Notes under the pieces: generated by a model
What the model was told of the DNA's origin: nothing
The model's input: only the letters and a program-made list of their open reading frames with translations
Database searches by the model: none
Shown here: positions 55,233 through 64,000 of the stretch, piece after piece
How positions within the stretch are numbered: position 1 is the first letter of the stretch
Layout: every line of letters begins with the position of its first letter
Program-made: the position numbers and the translations under genes
Assembly: GCF_001049755.1 (NCBI RefSeq)
Contig: NZ_CVLB01000002.1
Span: 295,743 to 359,742 of the forward strand
Direction: 5' to 3'
DNA from: Brachyspira suanatina
GTDB lineage: Bacteria > Spirochaetota > Brachyspiria > Brachyspirales > Brachyspiraceae
DNA: 64,000 nucleotides

Positions 55233-56060
55233 ATGAAATATTGTAAAACAGCATATTTAATATTATTAAGTTTAATAGTTTTTACTCAAATATCTTTTGC
55301 TCAAAACAATAATGAAGCATCTCAATTATTTAAATTAATAAATGATGAAAGAAAAAAATCAGGTCTTGATGAATACAAAACGGAAACTCAATTACAAAAT
55401 GCTGCCAATCAAAGAGTAAAAGAAATAGCAGGCGGAATAAGAAAATCTACTGCTTTACAGGATAATAATATACAATTTTCATCATACTCTGAAGGTTCCA
55501 TCATAGCAGATATGACTGTAGAAGAAGTATTTGCTCAAATGCTTAAATCACAAAAAAATTTAATACTAAATAATAAATTTACTCATGCTGCTACATCTGT
55601 ATATGAAAGCAATGGTAAAAAATATTGGGTAATGATTTATGTAGTATCAAGAAATGACAGCATAGTAAAACAGGAATTGAACATACAAAAAGAGAGAGAA
55701 AGAGTTGTTGAGTTATGCAATGAAGCTAGAAAGCAAAATAATGTATCTGTTAGTTTAGTTTTAGATGCAAAATTAAGCGAAGCTGCACAGAAAAGAGCTG
55801 AAGAGTTAATAAAATTATTCTCACATACAAGACCGAACAGAACAGATTTCTCTACAGTATTAAAAGAATATAACATTGCTTATAAAACAGCTGGTGAAAA
55901 TATAGCTAACGGACAATTTGATGCTGATGATGTTATGAAGTCTTGGCTTAAATCACCGGGTCATAGAGCAAATATACTTCAGAAAAATTTCGGTAAAATA
56001 GGTGTTGGTGTATTTGAATATAATGGCAGATTATATTGGGTGCAGGTATTTACCGATTAA
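55233..56060 (+). CDS. Secreted protein with two CAP (SCP/PR-1) domains
   Basis: A 275-residue exported protein. I chose the ATG at 55233 (AAAGGA five bases upstream), which starts a signal peptide ending FAQ. Residues ~27-140 look like a degenerate first CAP domain (LFKLINDERKKSGLDEY... HAATSVYESNGKKYWVMIYV). Residues ~150-275 are a canonical CAP domain: VVELCNEARKQNN, FSHTRPNR, AGENIANGQ, WLKSPGHRANILQ and IGVGVFEYNGRLYWVQVF. CAP proteins act outside the cell. The role here is unknown; a complete cavity is predicted only in the second domain. Confidence 0.88.
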   Translation: MKYCKTAYLILLSLIVFTQISFAQNNNEASQLFKLINDERKKSGLDEYKTETQLQNAANQRVKEIAGGIRKSTALQDNNIQFSSYSEGSIIADMTVEEVFAQMLKSQKNLILNNKFTHAATSVYESNGKKYWVMIYVVSRNDSIVKQELNIQKERERVVELCNEARKQNNVSVSLVLDAKLSEAAQKRAEELIKLFSHTRPNRTDFSTVLKEYNIAYKTAGENIANGQFDADDVMKSWLKSPGHRANILQKNFGKIGVGVFEYNGRLYWVQVFTD

Positions 56061-56434
56061 TAAGTTTATAATTTATAGAAAATAAATTTTATATAATCTT
56101 TTTAATAAAATACAAAAGGTTAATTATAATATAGTATTAATAAAACTGAAAATATTATTTATGTTAAAAACATGACCGCCAAAGTATTAATTAAATTTAT
56201 GAATTTCCTAAACGCACGGTGAATATATTTTTATATATTATTTTCATTGCATTTATAATCAAATTAATATTTTTAATATTACTCTGCGTGCGGTTAATTA
56301 GATAAAAAATTTAAATAAAACTTGGGCGGGTACTGTAATTTCTAATTAAGCTATAAAGATAATTAATATTAAAATTCAAAAATAAAGCAGCAAACTTTAA
56401 AGGGTGGGGTATGTAATTAATTTTCATAAATTTA
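56061..56434. other. Intergenic region dominated by composite repeat copy B
   Basis: The 374 bases between two convergent genes contain AT-rich DNA (56061-56210), then the full composite repeat at 56211-56409. No gene or terminator with a T-run was recognised. Confidence 0.6.
56211..56409 (+). repeat. Composite dispersed repeat, copy B
   Basis: AACGCACGGT at 56211-56220 and TGCGTGCGGTT at 56285-56295 form the inverted-repeat half. CTTGGGCGGG at 56321-56330 and AAAGGGTGGGG at 56399-56409 are the two G-blocks. Total 199 bp, in the same order and spacing as copy A. Confidence 0.78.
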
Positions 56435-56938
56435 TTACTGTGCATTTAATTGTTTTTCATAATTGTATTTTAATATTTCATAAAATATCTTGCAGGTTTT
56501 GCTATTTATCTTATATCTATTTGTATCATTTTCTGTAACATATTCTAAATAAACATTTCCATTATAAAAAAATTCTATAAGCTTATCTATACTATTGATA
56601 TTGTTAAAACCTATAAAAACTAAACTATTTTCTGCATAAATTAAATTAATCTTAGGAATTACAAAAGTATCGACTTCATTATTAAATTGTACTTCTTTTA
56701 AACCTTCTAATTGTTTATCAAATCTAATTATAGTTTGTATAACAAATAAATTCTCTTCTATTTTTAGAGTTTTAAAAGATAATGTATTAAATTTTTTCAT
56801 ATTAAATACATAACTGTTTGATTTTTTATCATAACTAAAATATTTTTTTAAAAAATTTTCATCGGCATGAAAACTAATAGAATATCCAGCAAAAACAAAG
56901 CTAAAAATTAAAATAAAAATTAATAATATTTTTTTCAT
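56435..56938 (-). CDS. Hypothetical exported protein, 167 aa, flanked by inverted composite repeats
   Basis: Not recognised. A signal peptide (MKKILLIFILIFSFVFAGYS) precedes about 145 residues with alternating strands (KTLKIEENLFVIQTIIRF, KINLIYAENSLVFIGF). No Cys lipobox. The gene lies between copy B (plus orientation) and copy C (minus orientation) of the 196-199 bp repeat, so gene and repeats could form a unit that moved together. Base use is as AT-rich as its surroundings. Confidence 0.7.
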   Translation of the reverse strand: MKKILLIFILIFSFVFAGYSISFHADENFLKKYFSYDKKSNSYVFNMKKFNTLSFKTLKIEENLFVIQTIIRFDKQLEGLKEVQFNNEVDTFVIPKINLIYAENSLVFIGFNNINSIDKLIEFFYNGNVYLEYVTENDTNRYKINSKTCKIFYEILKYNYEKQLNAQ

Positions 56939-57022
56939 GATAAAAACCCTAAATATGATTATTTAATTATAGTTTATTATTAGGAAAATACAATTAAATA
57001 AGTTTTTTAATGTATTTTAAAT

Positions 57023-57218
57023 CCCGCCCTTTTAAATTTATAGTTTTAATTTCAATTAAAAATTTTATTTATGTTAGAAGCTAAATAAGAAAAAGCACAC
57101 CCACCCAAGCGTTATTTAAATTTATAATGCATATACCGCACGGTAAATGCATTTAAATATATTATTTAAATTGAATTGATAATGAAATTTATATTTTTAG
57201 CTTTGCCCACCGTGCGTT
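57023..57218 (-). repeat. Composite dispersed repeat, copy C (inverted)
   Basis: In minus orientation: AACGCACGGT (57209-57218), ACCGTGCGGT (57135-57144), GCTTGGGTGGGT (57099-57110) and AAAAGGGCGGG (57023-57033). It spans 196 bp, equal to copy A. It fills most of the 364-base gap between the hypothetical exported gene and argH. Confidence 0.78.
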
Positions 57219-57233
57219 AAAAATCATGCAATA

Positions 57234-57274
57234 AAAAAACAAGAGTACCATTTTTCAACAGCACCCTTGTTTTA
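57234..57274 (-). terminator. Terminator of argH
   Basis: In the minus-strand transcript AAAACAAGGGT pairs with ACTCTTGTTTT (one G-U wobble), followed by a T-rich tail, about 30 bases after the argH stop. Confidence 0.82.
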
Positions 57275-57302
57275 TATTTTTTATTAATTAAAAATAATAA
57301 AT

Positions 57303-58691
57303 TTATTTTCCGTTTGATTTAAGCCACTCTTCGTTTATCTTTATTACTTCTAAAACAGCATTCTCGCTAGGACTTCCAATCATTGTCTTGTTGGAAACCT
57401 GAGCCTCTGGAGTTATACAAGCATAAATATCATCTTCAAATAAATCGGACTCTTTTTTATATTCTTCTATAGAAAGAGTAGAAAGATTTTTGTTATTGTT
57501 TATTGAATATACTACAAGACGTCCAGAAACAGCATGTGCATCTCTAAAAGGTATACCCTTCCTTACAAGATAATCAGCAACCTCAGTAGCATTCAAAAAT
57601 CCTTCATTAACAGAATTAAGCATATTATCTTTATTAACTTTCATTGTTTTTAATACATTAGGAAGTATTGATAAACAATTCTTAACATTCTCTAAAGAAT
57701 CAAATATACCCTCTTTGTCCTCCTGCATATCTTTATTGTATGCTAAAGGTAAAGACTTCATAACTGTCAATATAGAAAATAAATTTCCGTAAACCCTTCC
57801 TGTCTTTCCGCGAATAAGTTCAAGTATATCCGGATTCTTCTTTTGAGGCATTAAACTTGAACCTGTTGTAAACTCATCATCAAATTCTACAAATTTGAAT
57901 TCTGAAGTAGAATATAATATCAGCTCCTCAGAAAAACGGCTTAAATGCATCATTATTATTGATAAAGCAGATTCCACCTCAATAACAAAATCCCTGTCAG
58001 ATACTGCATCTAAAGAATTAAGCATAACATTCTTGAAATTGAGAGTTTCAGCAGTTTTTTTGTTGTCTATCTTGTAAGTAGAACAAGCCAAAGCACCTGC
58101 TCCTAAAGGCATAACATCTATTCTCTTGTAGGCATCAGTTAATCTGTCAAAATCTCTTTTGAACATCTCTACATAAGCACCTAAATAATGTGCAAATGTT
58201 ATAACCTGTGCCCTTTGAAGATGTGTATATCCGCTCATATAGGTTTTTGTATGCTCTTTTTGAATGCTTACCAATGTAGAAATTAAATCTAGTATTAAAG
58301 ATTTCATATTTTCTACTTTGTTTTTTAAATGCATTCTCAAATCAAGTGCCACCTGATCATTTCTGCTTCTTCCAGTATGAACTTTTTTTCCTACTTCGCC
58401 TACTCTGTCAATAAGCCATCTTTCAACTTGAGTATGTATATCTTCTAATTCAAAATCGAATTGAAGTTTATTATTTTCAATATCATCTAAAATTTGTTTT
58501 AGACCATTTATTATAGTTACGCTTTCATCAAGAGGAATAATTGAGCATTCTCCAAGCATTTTTGCATGTGCTATGCTTCCTAATATATCCTCTTTGTACA
58601 TCTTACAATCGAAAGATAATGAAGAATTAAAATCATTAGCTTCCTTGTTAAGCTCTTTAGAAAAGCGTCCTCCCCATAATTTTTCTTTCAT
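57303..58691 (-). CDS. argH: Argininosuccinate lyase
   Basis: A 462-residue enzyme cleaving argininosuccinate to arginine and fumarate, the last arginine step. Signature GSSLMPQKKNPDILELIRGK lies near residue 275. GRSRNDQVALDLRMHL and SGYTHLQRAQ are also conserved. It starts two bases after the argG stop, so the two are tightly coupled. The order argF-argG-argH on the minus strand follows the pathway. Confidence 0.98.
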   Translation of the reverse strand: MKEKLWGGRFSKELNKEANDFNSSLSFDCKMYKEDILGSIAHAKMLGECSIIPLDESVTIINGLKQILDDIENNKLQFDFELEDIHTQVERWLIDRVGEVGKKVHTGRSRNDQVALDLRMHLKNKVENMKSLILDLISTLVSIQKEHTKTYMSGYTHLQRAQVITFAHYLGAYVEMFKRDFDRLTDAYKRIDVMPLGAGALACSTYKIDNKKTAETLNFKNVMLNSLDAVSDRDFVIEVESALSIIMMHLSRFSEELILYSTSEFKFVEFDDEFTTGSSLMPQKKNPDILELIRGKTGRVYGNLFSILTVMKSLPLAYNKDMQEDKEGIFDSLENVKNCLSILPNVLKTMKVNKDNMLNSVNEGFLNATEVADYLVRKGIPFRDAHAVSGRLVVYSINNNKNLSTLSIEEYKKESDLFEDDIYACITPEAQVSNKTMIGSPSENAVLEVIKINEEWLKSNGK

Positions 58692-58693
58692 AA

Positions 58694-59917
58694 TTAAATA
58701 TTTAACCCCATTTTTTTAGCTTGCTCTTTCATTAAAGCATTAACTTTTAAAGGTAAACCGAATAATGTAATGAAGCCTTGAGCATCATGGTGATCATATA
58801 ATTCGCCTGTAGTAAAGCTAGCCAAACTCTGATTATAAAGTGAATAAGGAGAAGTAACACCAGCAGGTATAATATTACCTTTATATAATTTTAATTTTAC
58901 TTTTCCTGTTACAGTTTGCTGAGTGCTGTCAATGAATGCACATAAAGCCTCTCTTAAAGGAGTAAACCATCTTCCGCTATATACTAAGTCAGTTAATTTA
59001 TGAGAAACTACATGTTTGAAATATAATGTTTCTCTGTCTAAACATAAATGTTCAATTTCTCTATGAGCAGCATAAAGTATAGTGCCTCCTGGAGTTTCAT
59101 ATACACCGCGGCATTTTATTCCTACTACTCTGTTTTCTAATAAATCAACTATACCAACTGCATGCTTTCCGCCTATCTCATTTAAGTATTTAACTAAATC
59201 AGAAGGATAGAAAGTTTTTCCGTCTACTTTAGTTGGTATGCCTTTTTCAAATTCTAATTCTACAAACTGACCTTCATTAGGAGCATTCTCTATAGTGTTT
59301 GATAATTTAAGAAGTCTTTCATAATTAGGCATATTAGCAGGGTCTTCAAGCTCTAATCCCTCATGTGATAAATGCCAAAGGTTCTTATCTCTTGAATAAG
59401 AATCATCTTTCTTCATAGGAACTTCTATATTTCTGTCTTCCAAATATTTGATTTCTTCTTCTCTTGAAGATATATTCCATTCTCTCCAAGGAGCAATTAT
59501 TTCAAAGTTAGGAGCTAATGCTTTAACAGTCAATTCAAATCTTACTTGGTCATTACCTTTTCCTGTAGCACCATGAGCTATAGCAGTAGCACCTTCTTCT
59601 AAAGCAACTTCAACAAGTTTTTTTGCTATTAAAGGTCTTGCTGCAGAAGTACCAAGTAAATATTTATCCTCATAAGTAGCTTCAGCTTTAACTATAGGAT
59701 AAATATAATCTGTAACAAACTCGTCTTCGCATTTAACTAATCTGTATTTTACAGCACCAGTTTTTAAAGCTCTTTCCTCTAAGCCGTCAGTTTCTGTACC
59801 TTGACCAACATCTACACATACAGCGATTACATCATAATCATAATTCTCTTTAAGCCATGGTATAATAACTGTAGTGTCCAAACCGCCTGAATAGGCTAAT
59901 ACTAATTTTTTTTTCAT
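58694..59917 (-). CDS. argG: Argininosuccinate synthase
   Basis: A 407-residue ATP-dependent ligase joining citrulline and aspartate. The N-terminal PP-loop is LAYSGGLDTTVIIPWLKENY. AHGATGKGNDQVRFE near residue 115 and the C-terminal SLYNQSLASFTTGELYDHHDA are typical. Length is standard. Immediately followed by argH. Upstream is a 418-base non-coding repeat region separating it from argF, so argG may have its own promoter. Confidence 0.98.
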   Translation of the reverse strand: MKKKLVLAYSGGLDTTVIIPWLKENYDYDVIAVCVDVGQGTETDGLEERALKTGAVKYRLVKCEDEFVTDYIYPIVKAEATYEDKYLLGTSAARPLIAKKLVEVALEEGATAIAHGATGKGNDQVRFELTVKALAPNFEIIAPWREWNISSREEEIKYLEDRNIEVPMKKDDSYSRDKNLWHLSHEGLELEDPANMPNYERLLKLSNTIENAPNEGQFVELEFEKGIPTKVDGKTFYPSDLVKYLNEIGGKHAVGIVDLLENRVVGIKCRGVYETPGGTILYAAHREIEHLCLDRETLYFKHVVSHKLTDLVYSGRWFTPLREALCAFIDSTQQTVTGKVKLKLYKGNIIPAGVTSPYSLYNQSLASFTTGELYDHHDAQGFITLFGLPLKVNALMKEQAKKMGLNI

Positions 59918-60335
59918 GATAAATCCCTTCTTTACTTATAAAATGTTTTTTCAATTATTATATTTATTGGGCTTTGCCCTTGAGAAGTACACAGATGTAC
60001 AAGAAGCATACCCGAATGAAGTCTATATTACGTGAGGGTAACATCTATTTACTTTACTGAGGCTCTACATACCTACAATAAAAAAGTTTATGATACATAT
60101 ATAAAAAATATATGAGTTGGCAAACTGTAATTGTTTCAATATATACTTAAAACATTAGTTTTCCAAAAATAACATTTTAAATTTATATTATTTGTGGGGA
60201 CTAGCCCCCACACCCCCAGTTCTTTTGTTGACACAAAGAACCAAAAAGACTGCATTTTTTATATCTTATATTTTTAATAAAAATCAATAAAATAGAATTT
60301 TATATTATCAATAATTTATTATTACATTCTAAAAA
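59918..60335. repeat. Non-coding region with dispersed repeat modules between argF and argG
   Basis: Several repeat-like pieces and no gene: GGGCTTTGCCC hairpin at 59969-59979 followed by a module with GTGAGGGTAAC near 60033; a GC-rich hairpin GTGGGGACTAGCCCCCAC at 60194-60211; and a near-palindrome from 60219 to 60241 (GTTCTTTTGTT... CAAAGAAC). These resemble dispersed repeats of other intergenic DNA in this window in style, though they are not copies of the composite element. They may affect argG transcription. Confidence 0.6.
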
Positions 60336-61277
60336 TTATTCTTTTACTATACTGCTCATTATAGCCATTTGAGCATGCATTCTGTTTTCTGCCTCTTCAT
60401 AAATATATTGAGAATTCATATTGAATACTTCTTCGCTTATCTCCTCTCCTTTATGAGCAGGCAAACAGTGAAGTGCTATAGCTCCTTTATTAGCAAGATC
60501 AAATAATTCTTTAGTAAGAGTAAAGCCCTTAAATATATTAAGTCTTTTTTCTTTTTCACTCTCCTGTCCCATAGAAGCCCATACATCTGTATAAACTACA
60601 TCGGCTCCACTTACTGCCTCTTTTACATCATTAACAATATCAACAGTACATCCTGTATTTTTTGCTATGTTCTTAGCTACTTCTATAGTTTTTGCATCCG
60701 GTTCATAACCTTTAGGAACTCCTACTTTAATATTAACTCCTAAAGATGTACAGCCTGTTAAAAGACTATTACAAACATTATTACCATCGCCTATATATGT
60801 TAATGTTAAGCCTTTCAATTTACCAAAATGTTCTTTCATAGTAAATAAATCCGCCATAATCTGACAAGGATGTGAAAGATCTGTCAAAGCATTTATAACA
60901 GGTACTTTTGAATATTTAGCAAAGTCTTCAACATCACTATGAGCAAAAGTTCTAATCATAATCAAATCGCAGTATCTAGAAATAACATTAGAACTGTCTT
61001 CAATACTTTCTCTCTGTCCTAATATAATCTCATCTTGCTTTAGTACGAAAGCATCTCCTCCTAATTTCTTCATTCCTATTTCAAAACTTAAACGAGTCCT
61101 TAAACTAGGCTTTGAAAAATACATCACCATAGTTCTATTTTTCATTATATCAATTTCTTCTCTATTTCTTACCTTTGATTTTAACTCGAAGGTATAATCA
61201 ATCAATGCTGATAACTCTTCGCTTGTAAAATCTTCCAAATTAATAAAATGTCTTCCTGATAAATTAACTTTTTTCAT
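60336..61277 (-). CDS. argF: Ornithine carbamoyltransferase
   Basis: A 313-residue enzyme making citrulline from ornithine and carbamoyl phosphate. The carbamoyl-phosphate motif is SLRTRLSFE (usual STRTR). HPCQIMADLFT and HCLPAHKGEE follow. DVWASMGQE marks the ornithine side. Length is normal. A TTGCAA, 16-base spacer, TATAGT promoter-like sequence lies about 55 bases upstream. The catabolic use (arginine deiminase) cannot be excluded, but argG and argH follow, so biosynthesis is the simpler reading. Confidence 0.96.
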   Translation of the reverse strand: MKKVNLSGRHFINLEDFTSEELSALIDYTFELKSKVRNREEIDIMKNRTMVMYFSKPSLRTRLSFEIGMKKLGGDAFVLKQDEIILGQRESIEDSSNVISRYCDLIMIRTFAHSDVEDFAKYSKVPVINALTDLSHPCQIMADLFTMKEHFGKLKGLTLTYIGDGNNVCNSLLTGCTSLGVNIKVGVPKGYEPDAKTIEVAKNIAKNTGCTVDIVNDVKEAVSGADVVYTDVWASMGQESEKEKRLNIFKGFTLTKELFDLANKGAIALHCLPAHKGEEISEEVFNMNSQYIYEEAENRMHAQMAIMSSIVKE

Positions 61278-61396
61278 AATTTTTTCCCGTTTAAATTTTA
61301 ATATTATTTTTTTGAGTAATACTATATATCGTTTTTATAATTTTGCAATATTATGTTTCTATAATTTTATAAATTTGAAAATAAAATATATAAAAA

Positions 61397-61428
61397 AAAC
61401 GTATAACATAAAACTATGCCATACGTTT
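61397..61428 (-). terminator. Terminator of the flgN-like gene
   Basis: On the minus strand AAACGTAT and ATACGTTT close a hairpin followed by a T-run, 24 bases after the stop and ahead of argF. Confidence 0.75.
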
Positions 61429-61451
61429 AATTAAGATATAAATATTCTATA

Positions 61452-61961
61452 TTAAACTTGCTTATTTACTAATACTGATAATTTCCTATTAACAACATGC
61501 TCTTTACCTTTGTTGTTATAGCCTACTTTTTTGCTTTCATTCAAAACTTCTTTCATATTTGCAAATAAATCTAAAGCTTCATCAAAAAGTTTAGGAGCCA
61601 ATTTATTTAAATGTTTTAATCTAGCCATTAAAGTAACTAATTCAAGGCGTAAAGCTGATATTCTAGCTGTTTTATTCAATGGTATTCTTCTAATAATATC
61701 AGATAATGTTGCTGTTTCTGATAAATGAGGGAATTTATTTAATACTATCAAATCAATAACATTTTCTCTCATTTTTCTAAGCTCATTAGCTTCAGTCATT
61801 TTTTCATTTTGATGATCACAATATAAATGTATATCCTGTAATCTTGTATTGATTATAGAATTAACCTTTTTTTCTTCATCTTCTAATATTATTTTGTAAA
61901 CTTCTATTTCTTTGGATAAAAGAATCTCTATTTTTGTAAGTTCTTCATATAAGTTAAACAT
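61452..61961 (-). CDS. flgN: FlgN-like flagellar export chaperone
   Basis: A 169-residue, almost wholly helical protein. The layout matches FlgN: a long N-terminal helix (NLYEELTKIEILLSKEIEVYKIILEDEEKKV), a central ELRKMRENVIDLI pattern, and a C-terminal helix pair (LRLELVTLMARLKHLNKLAPKLFDEALDLFANM). FlgN chaperones the hook-associated proteins FlgK and FlgL. The ATG at 61961 has AGGTGG five bases upstream; a GTG three codons earlier overlaps that site. The assignment rests on pattern, since FlgN proteins are poorly conserved. The usual neighbours flgK and flgL are not in the window. Confidence 0.68.
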   Translation of the reverse strand: MFNLYEELTKIEILLSKEIEVYKIILEDEEKKVNSIINTRLQDIHLYCDHQNEKMTEANELRKMRENVIDLIVLNKFPHLSETATLSDIIRRIPLNKTARISALRLELVTLMARLKHLNKLAPKLFDEALDLFANMKEVLNESKKVGYNNKGKEHVVNRKLSVLVNKQV

Positions 61962-62066
61962 AAATACCACCTTTAAGTTAAAGCCGATCGAAATTATTAA
62001 TCAGCTATGTGAGAATTTATCGGCAGTTATTATGATTACTTTACATAATTTTTTTAAATATTTTTA

Positions 62067-63362
62067 TTAATTTTCTATATCTATGGATTTTATAGCCTCT
62101 AAACAGATATCTCTATATTCAGGCTCAGAATAAGTAAACCAAGCAAGCAAAGCAAGTTTTTTAGCCGCACAAGCTACTGTAATAATATGATCATTATCTT
62201 CTAATTCTTTTTCATATACTATACTTTCTATTTTACCGCTTTGAGATTTTATATCTAGCTTTTCCCCTTTATCTTCTCCGGCAATATCTATCTGTTTTAG
62301 TACATATTCCATTATTACATCTATCTCTTCATTAGCAAAAGAGTAAACCTGCATAGCTATATATACATTAATATCTTTGAATTCTATTAAAGATTTATCA
62401 TTTTTGAATACATTCATACGCATAGGCAGAATAATAGTGAATCCTGCCGCTATAGGATAACGAGCCTTTTCAAGTCTGAATCCTATTTGAAGAGACTGCT
62501 GCTGATTAACAGTCTTTTTACTTTCTATAAATTTAGCCAAATTTTCATCATCTAAATAATGAGCAATATCAATAAGTATATCCCAAGGATATTTTAATGA
62601 AGCATCCTTTTTATATGATTCCTGAAAAGCATACATAATTTTTTTATACATAGTCTTTTCTTTGTTGTCAATAGCCTCTCTAAATGGGAAATAAAGCCAA
62701 ATCATACTAATAAAGCTTTTAAACCAAAATTTAGCATTCATTTCTTCAGTATCCCATATGAAGAAATCTGCTGCTAAGGTTAATCTATCCTCTTCACTAG
62801 CATCTATAAAATCAGTAAACCAATTTTTGCCCCAATATCCTAAAGAAGACAAAGCAAAATACTCCTTTTCTATTACAGGGTAATTGTAAGGCATAGATAT
62901 CAAGAAATTGCTGAAACCATTATCATGATGAGTTATAAGCATTTTAGCATAATCAGCCAGAGAATTAACAAAAAATTTCTTTAAAGCTTCAAAATCTCTG
63001 CTATTAAAATAACCGCTAGGATCTTTATGAACAGAATCCTCTCTAAATTCTATATCAAGCCTTCTAGCTATTCTATCCAAAACACCTACTATAAATCTAT
63101 GATATCCGGCCCCGAAAGAACCTGTAGTTATAGTTATGAATAAAGTATCTGTTTTAAACTCAAAATATATAGGATCAGCGGAAGGATGAAAAGAATATAT
63201 AAGAGTGCTGCCGTCTTCTATTATAGAAAACTCCGAAATCATAACAAGCGGATTAATATTAACTTCATTTAAAGAAGAAACTATCGCTTTAAATAATCTG
63301 TCTTGGTTAGGAATAACCCTTCTATTATCAAATGTCGCTGACAGCAAAAATTCTACATTCAT
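62067..63362 (-). CDS. Hypothetical protein, 431 aa
   Basis: Not recognised. A soluble 431-residue protein without signal peptide. It has an alpha/beta N-terminal half (FLLSATFDNRRVIPNQDRLFKAIV, TLFITITTGSFGAGYHRFIV) and a helical C-terminal half rich in Trp and Phe (WFKSFISMIWLYFPFRE). The TGSFGAGYH turn looks like a loop but not a Walker A. It is about 95 bases upstream (in transcription) of the flgN-like gene, so the two may be one unit; a motility link is only suggested by that. Confidence 0.72.
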   Translation of the reverse strand: MNVEFLLSATFDNRRVIPNQDRLFKAIVSSLNEVNINPLVMISEFSIIEDGSTLIYSFHPSADPIYFEFKTDTLFITITTGSFGAGYHRFIVGVLDRIARRLDIEFREDSVHKDPSGYFNSRDFEALKKFFVNSLADYAKMLITHHDNGFSNFLISMPYNYPVIEKEYFALSSLGYWGKNWFTDFIDASEEDRLTLAADFFIWDTEEMNAKFWFKSFISMIWLYFPFREAIDNKEKTMYKKIMYAFQESYKKDASLKYPWDILIDIAHYLDDENLAKFIESKKTVNQQQSLQIGFRLEKARYPIAAGFTIILPMRMNVFKNDKSLIEFKDINVYIAMQVYSFANEEIDVIMEYVLKQIDIAGEDKGEKLDIKSQSGKIESIVYEKELEDNDHIITVACAAKKLALLAWFTYSEPEYRDICLEAIKSIDIEN

Positions 63363-63507
63363 TTTAATAAAATTCTACTTATTTTTTTATAATATTTACA
63401 TTATAATATAATAACATTTTTTATTATTTTAGCAATATATATTTGATAAAGTTTTATATATAAATAGTAAAAATATAAAATTTAATACACTTTAACGATA
63501 TAAATAC

Positions 63508-63536
63508 TTGACTTTTTTTTAATGATATGCTATTAT
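63508..63536 (+). promoter_or_regulatory. Promoter of tRNA-Val
   Basis: TTGACT (63508-63513), 17 bases, TATTAT (63531-63536), about 20 bases ahead of the tRNA 5' end. Confidence 0.7.
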
Positions 63537-63557
63537 AAATTAACATTTCAAAAGAAA

Positions 63558-63630
63558 GGGCGATTAGCTCAGCTGGGAGAGCGGGTGCCTTACAAGCACT
63601 AGGTCGGCGGTTCGAGCCCGTCATCGCCCA
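63558..63630 (+). tRNA. tRNA-Val (anticodon UAC)
   Basis: A 73-base cloverleaf: acceptor GGGCGAT/ATCGCCC, D-arm TAGCTCAGCTGGGAGAGC, anticodon loop CTTACAA with UAC at its centre, and T-arm GGCGGTTCGAGCCCGTC-like. CCA is not encoded. A short T-run follows immediately. Confidence 0.95.
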
Positions 63631-63776
63631 ATTTTTCCCCTTTACAGATAAATCTTTTTTGATAAAACTTCCTATTAAATATGATTTTTTTAACGATAAT
63701 AAATTTGAATTTAATATTAATACATGTTAATATTATGTAAACAAATAATTTTTTTATAGAGTAATGATAGAATAAT

Positions 63777-64000
63777 ATGACCGTTTTTCAATATGTTTTA
63801 GTAATAACAACTATACTAGTAGTACTAGCACTGATAAGCTTTATAATAAAGGCCGGATCTAAATACAAAATATTTACAATAGCTCTTATGACAGTAATTG
63901 TATCATCTATATCAGCGGTAGGAATTATATATATAAACAATACTAAAGATATAATGTCCGGTTCTGATTTAAAGCAAATTCAGCTTGAAGAAGAGAAAAA
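63777..64000 (+). CDS. Membrane protein, N-terminal part (cut by window edge)
   Basis: An open frame from ATG at 63777 to the window end, 74 full codons. It begins MTVFQYVLVITTILVVLALI, a membrane helix, with a second helix (IFTIALMTVIVSSISAVGIIYI) at residues ~30-53 and a charged stretch after it. Two N-terminal helices followed by an acidic tail could start many protein families; I make no functional call. The ribosome site is weak. Confidence 0.65.
   Translation, partial: MTVFQYVLVITTILVVLALISFIIKAGSKYKIFTIALMTVIVSSISAVGIIYINNTKDIMSGSDLKQIQLEEEK

Overview
The window is very AT-rich chromosomal DNA that reads as an anaerobic intestinal spirochaete of the genus Brachyspira. The evidence is three tandem genes for 39-kDa variable surface proteins of the Vsp type, a FlaB core flagellin, a FlgN-like flagellar chaperone, many small lipoproteins and AT-rich intergenic DNA. 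I cannot assign a species. Most of the window is ordinary chromosome, with accessory patches.

Layout. 1-4.6 kb: the N-terminal part of an RND efflux pump, an unknown protein, then a four-gene envelope-stress or metal-type operon: two Spy/CnrX-like periplasmic proteins, an ECF sigma factor and a zinc-finger anti-sigma factor. Two matching ECF-type promoters precede it. 4.7-11.3 kb (minus strand): purM-purN, a SurA-like lipoprotein with infB, and a class III nucleotidyl cyclase-like protein. 11.4-15.8 kb: trmL, a decayed fumarase, flaB, an M28 lipoprotein peptidase and a YugP-type zinc protease. 15.8-19.7 kb: three vsp paralogues, each with its own promoter and terminator. 19.9-22.3 kb: an AAA ATPase paired with a PD-(D/E)XK-like protein that carries a Gly-rich repeat insertion; this is the best candidate for an undescribed, defence-like system. 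22.3-27 kb: an NSS sodium symporter with a 31-residue MetS-like subunit, then a CdaR-type regulator divergent from a glycerate kinase.

27.9-37.1 kb: hisB-hisH, an FAD glycerol-3-phosphate dehydrogenase, a NuoE/F/G-like operon whose NuoF has lost its nucleotide-binding motifs, a 29-residue mS38/bS22-like ribosomal protein, pepA and two tandem LPP20-type lipoproteins. 37.2-47.4 kb: a plus-strand run with an SDR, a large coiled protein, an LpxL-like acyltransferase, HtrA, alaS and small lipoproteins. 47.4-56 kb: a C_GCAxxG_C_C protein with fabH, a VUT transporter, a membrane-anchored TPR protein with an Mrr-like tail, an EFR1 ferredoxin, an SDR fused to a zinc ribbon and a two-CAP-domain protein. 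57.3-61.3 kb: argF, argG and argH. The window ends with flgN-like, unknown and tRNA-Val genes and the start of a membrane protein.

The intergenic DNA holds several dispersed repeats. One is a composite element of 196-199 bp, present in three full copies with fixed internal spacing: an inverted repeat around ACCGCACGGT, then two GGGYGGG blocks. A perfect four-run G-quadruplex motif lies between hisB and hisH. No CRISPR array, insertion-sequence transposase or prophage gene was seen.
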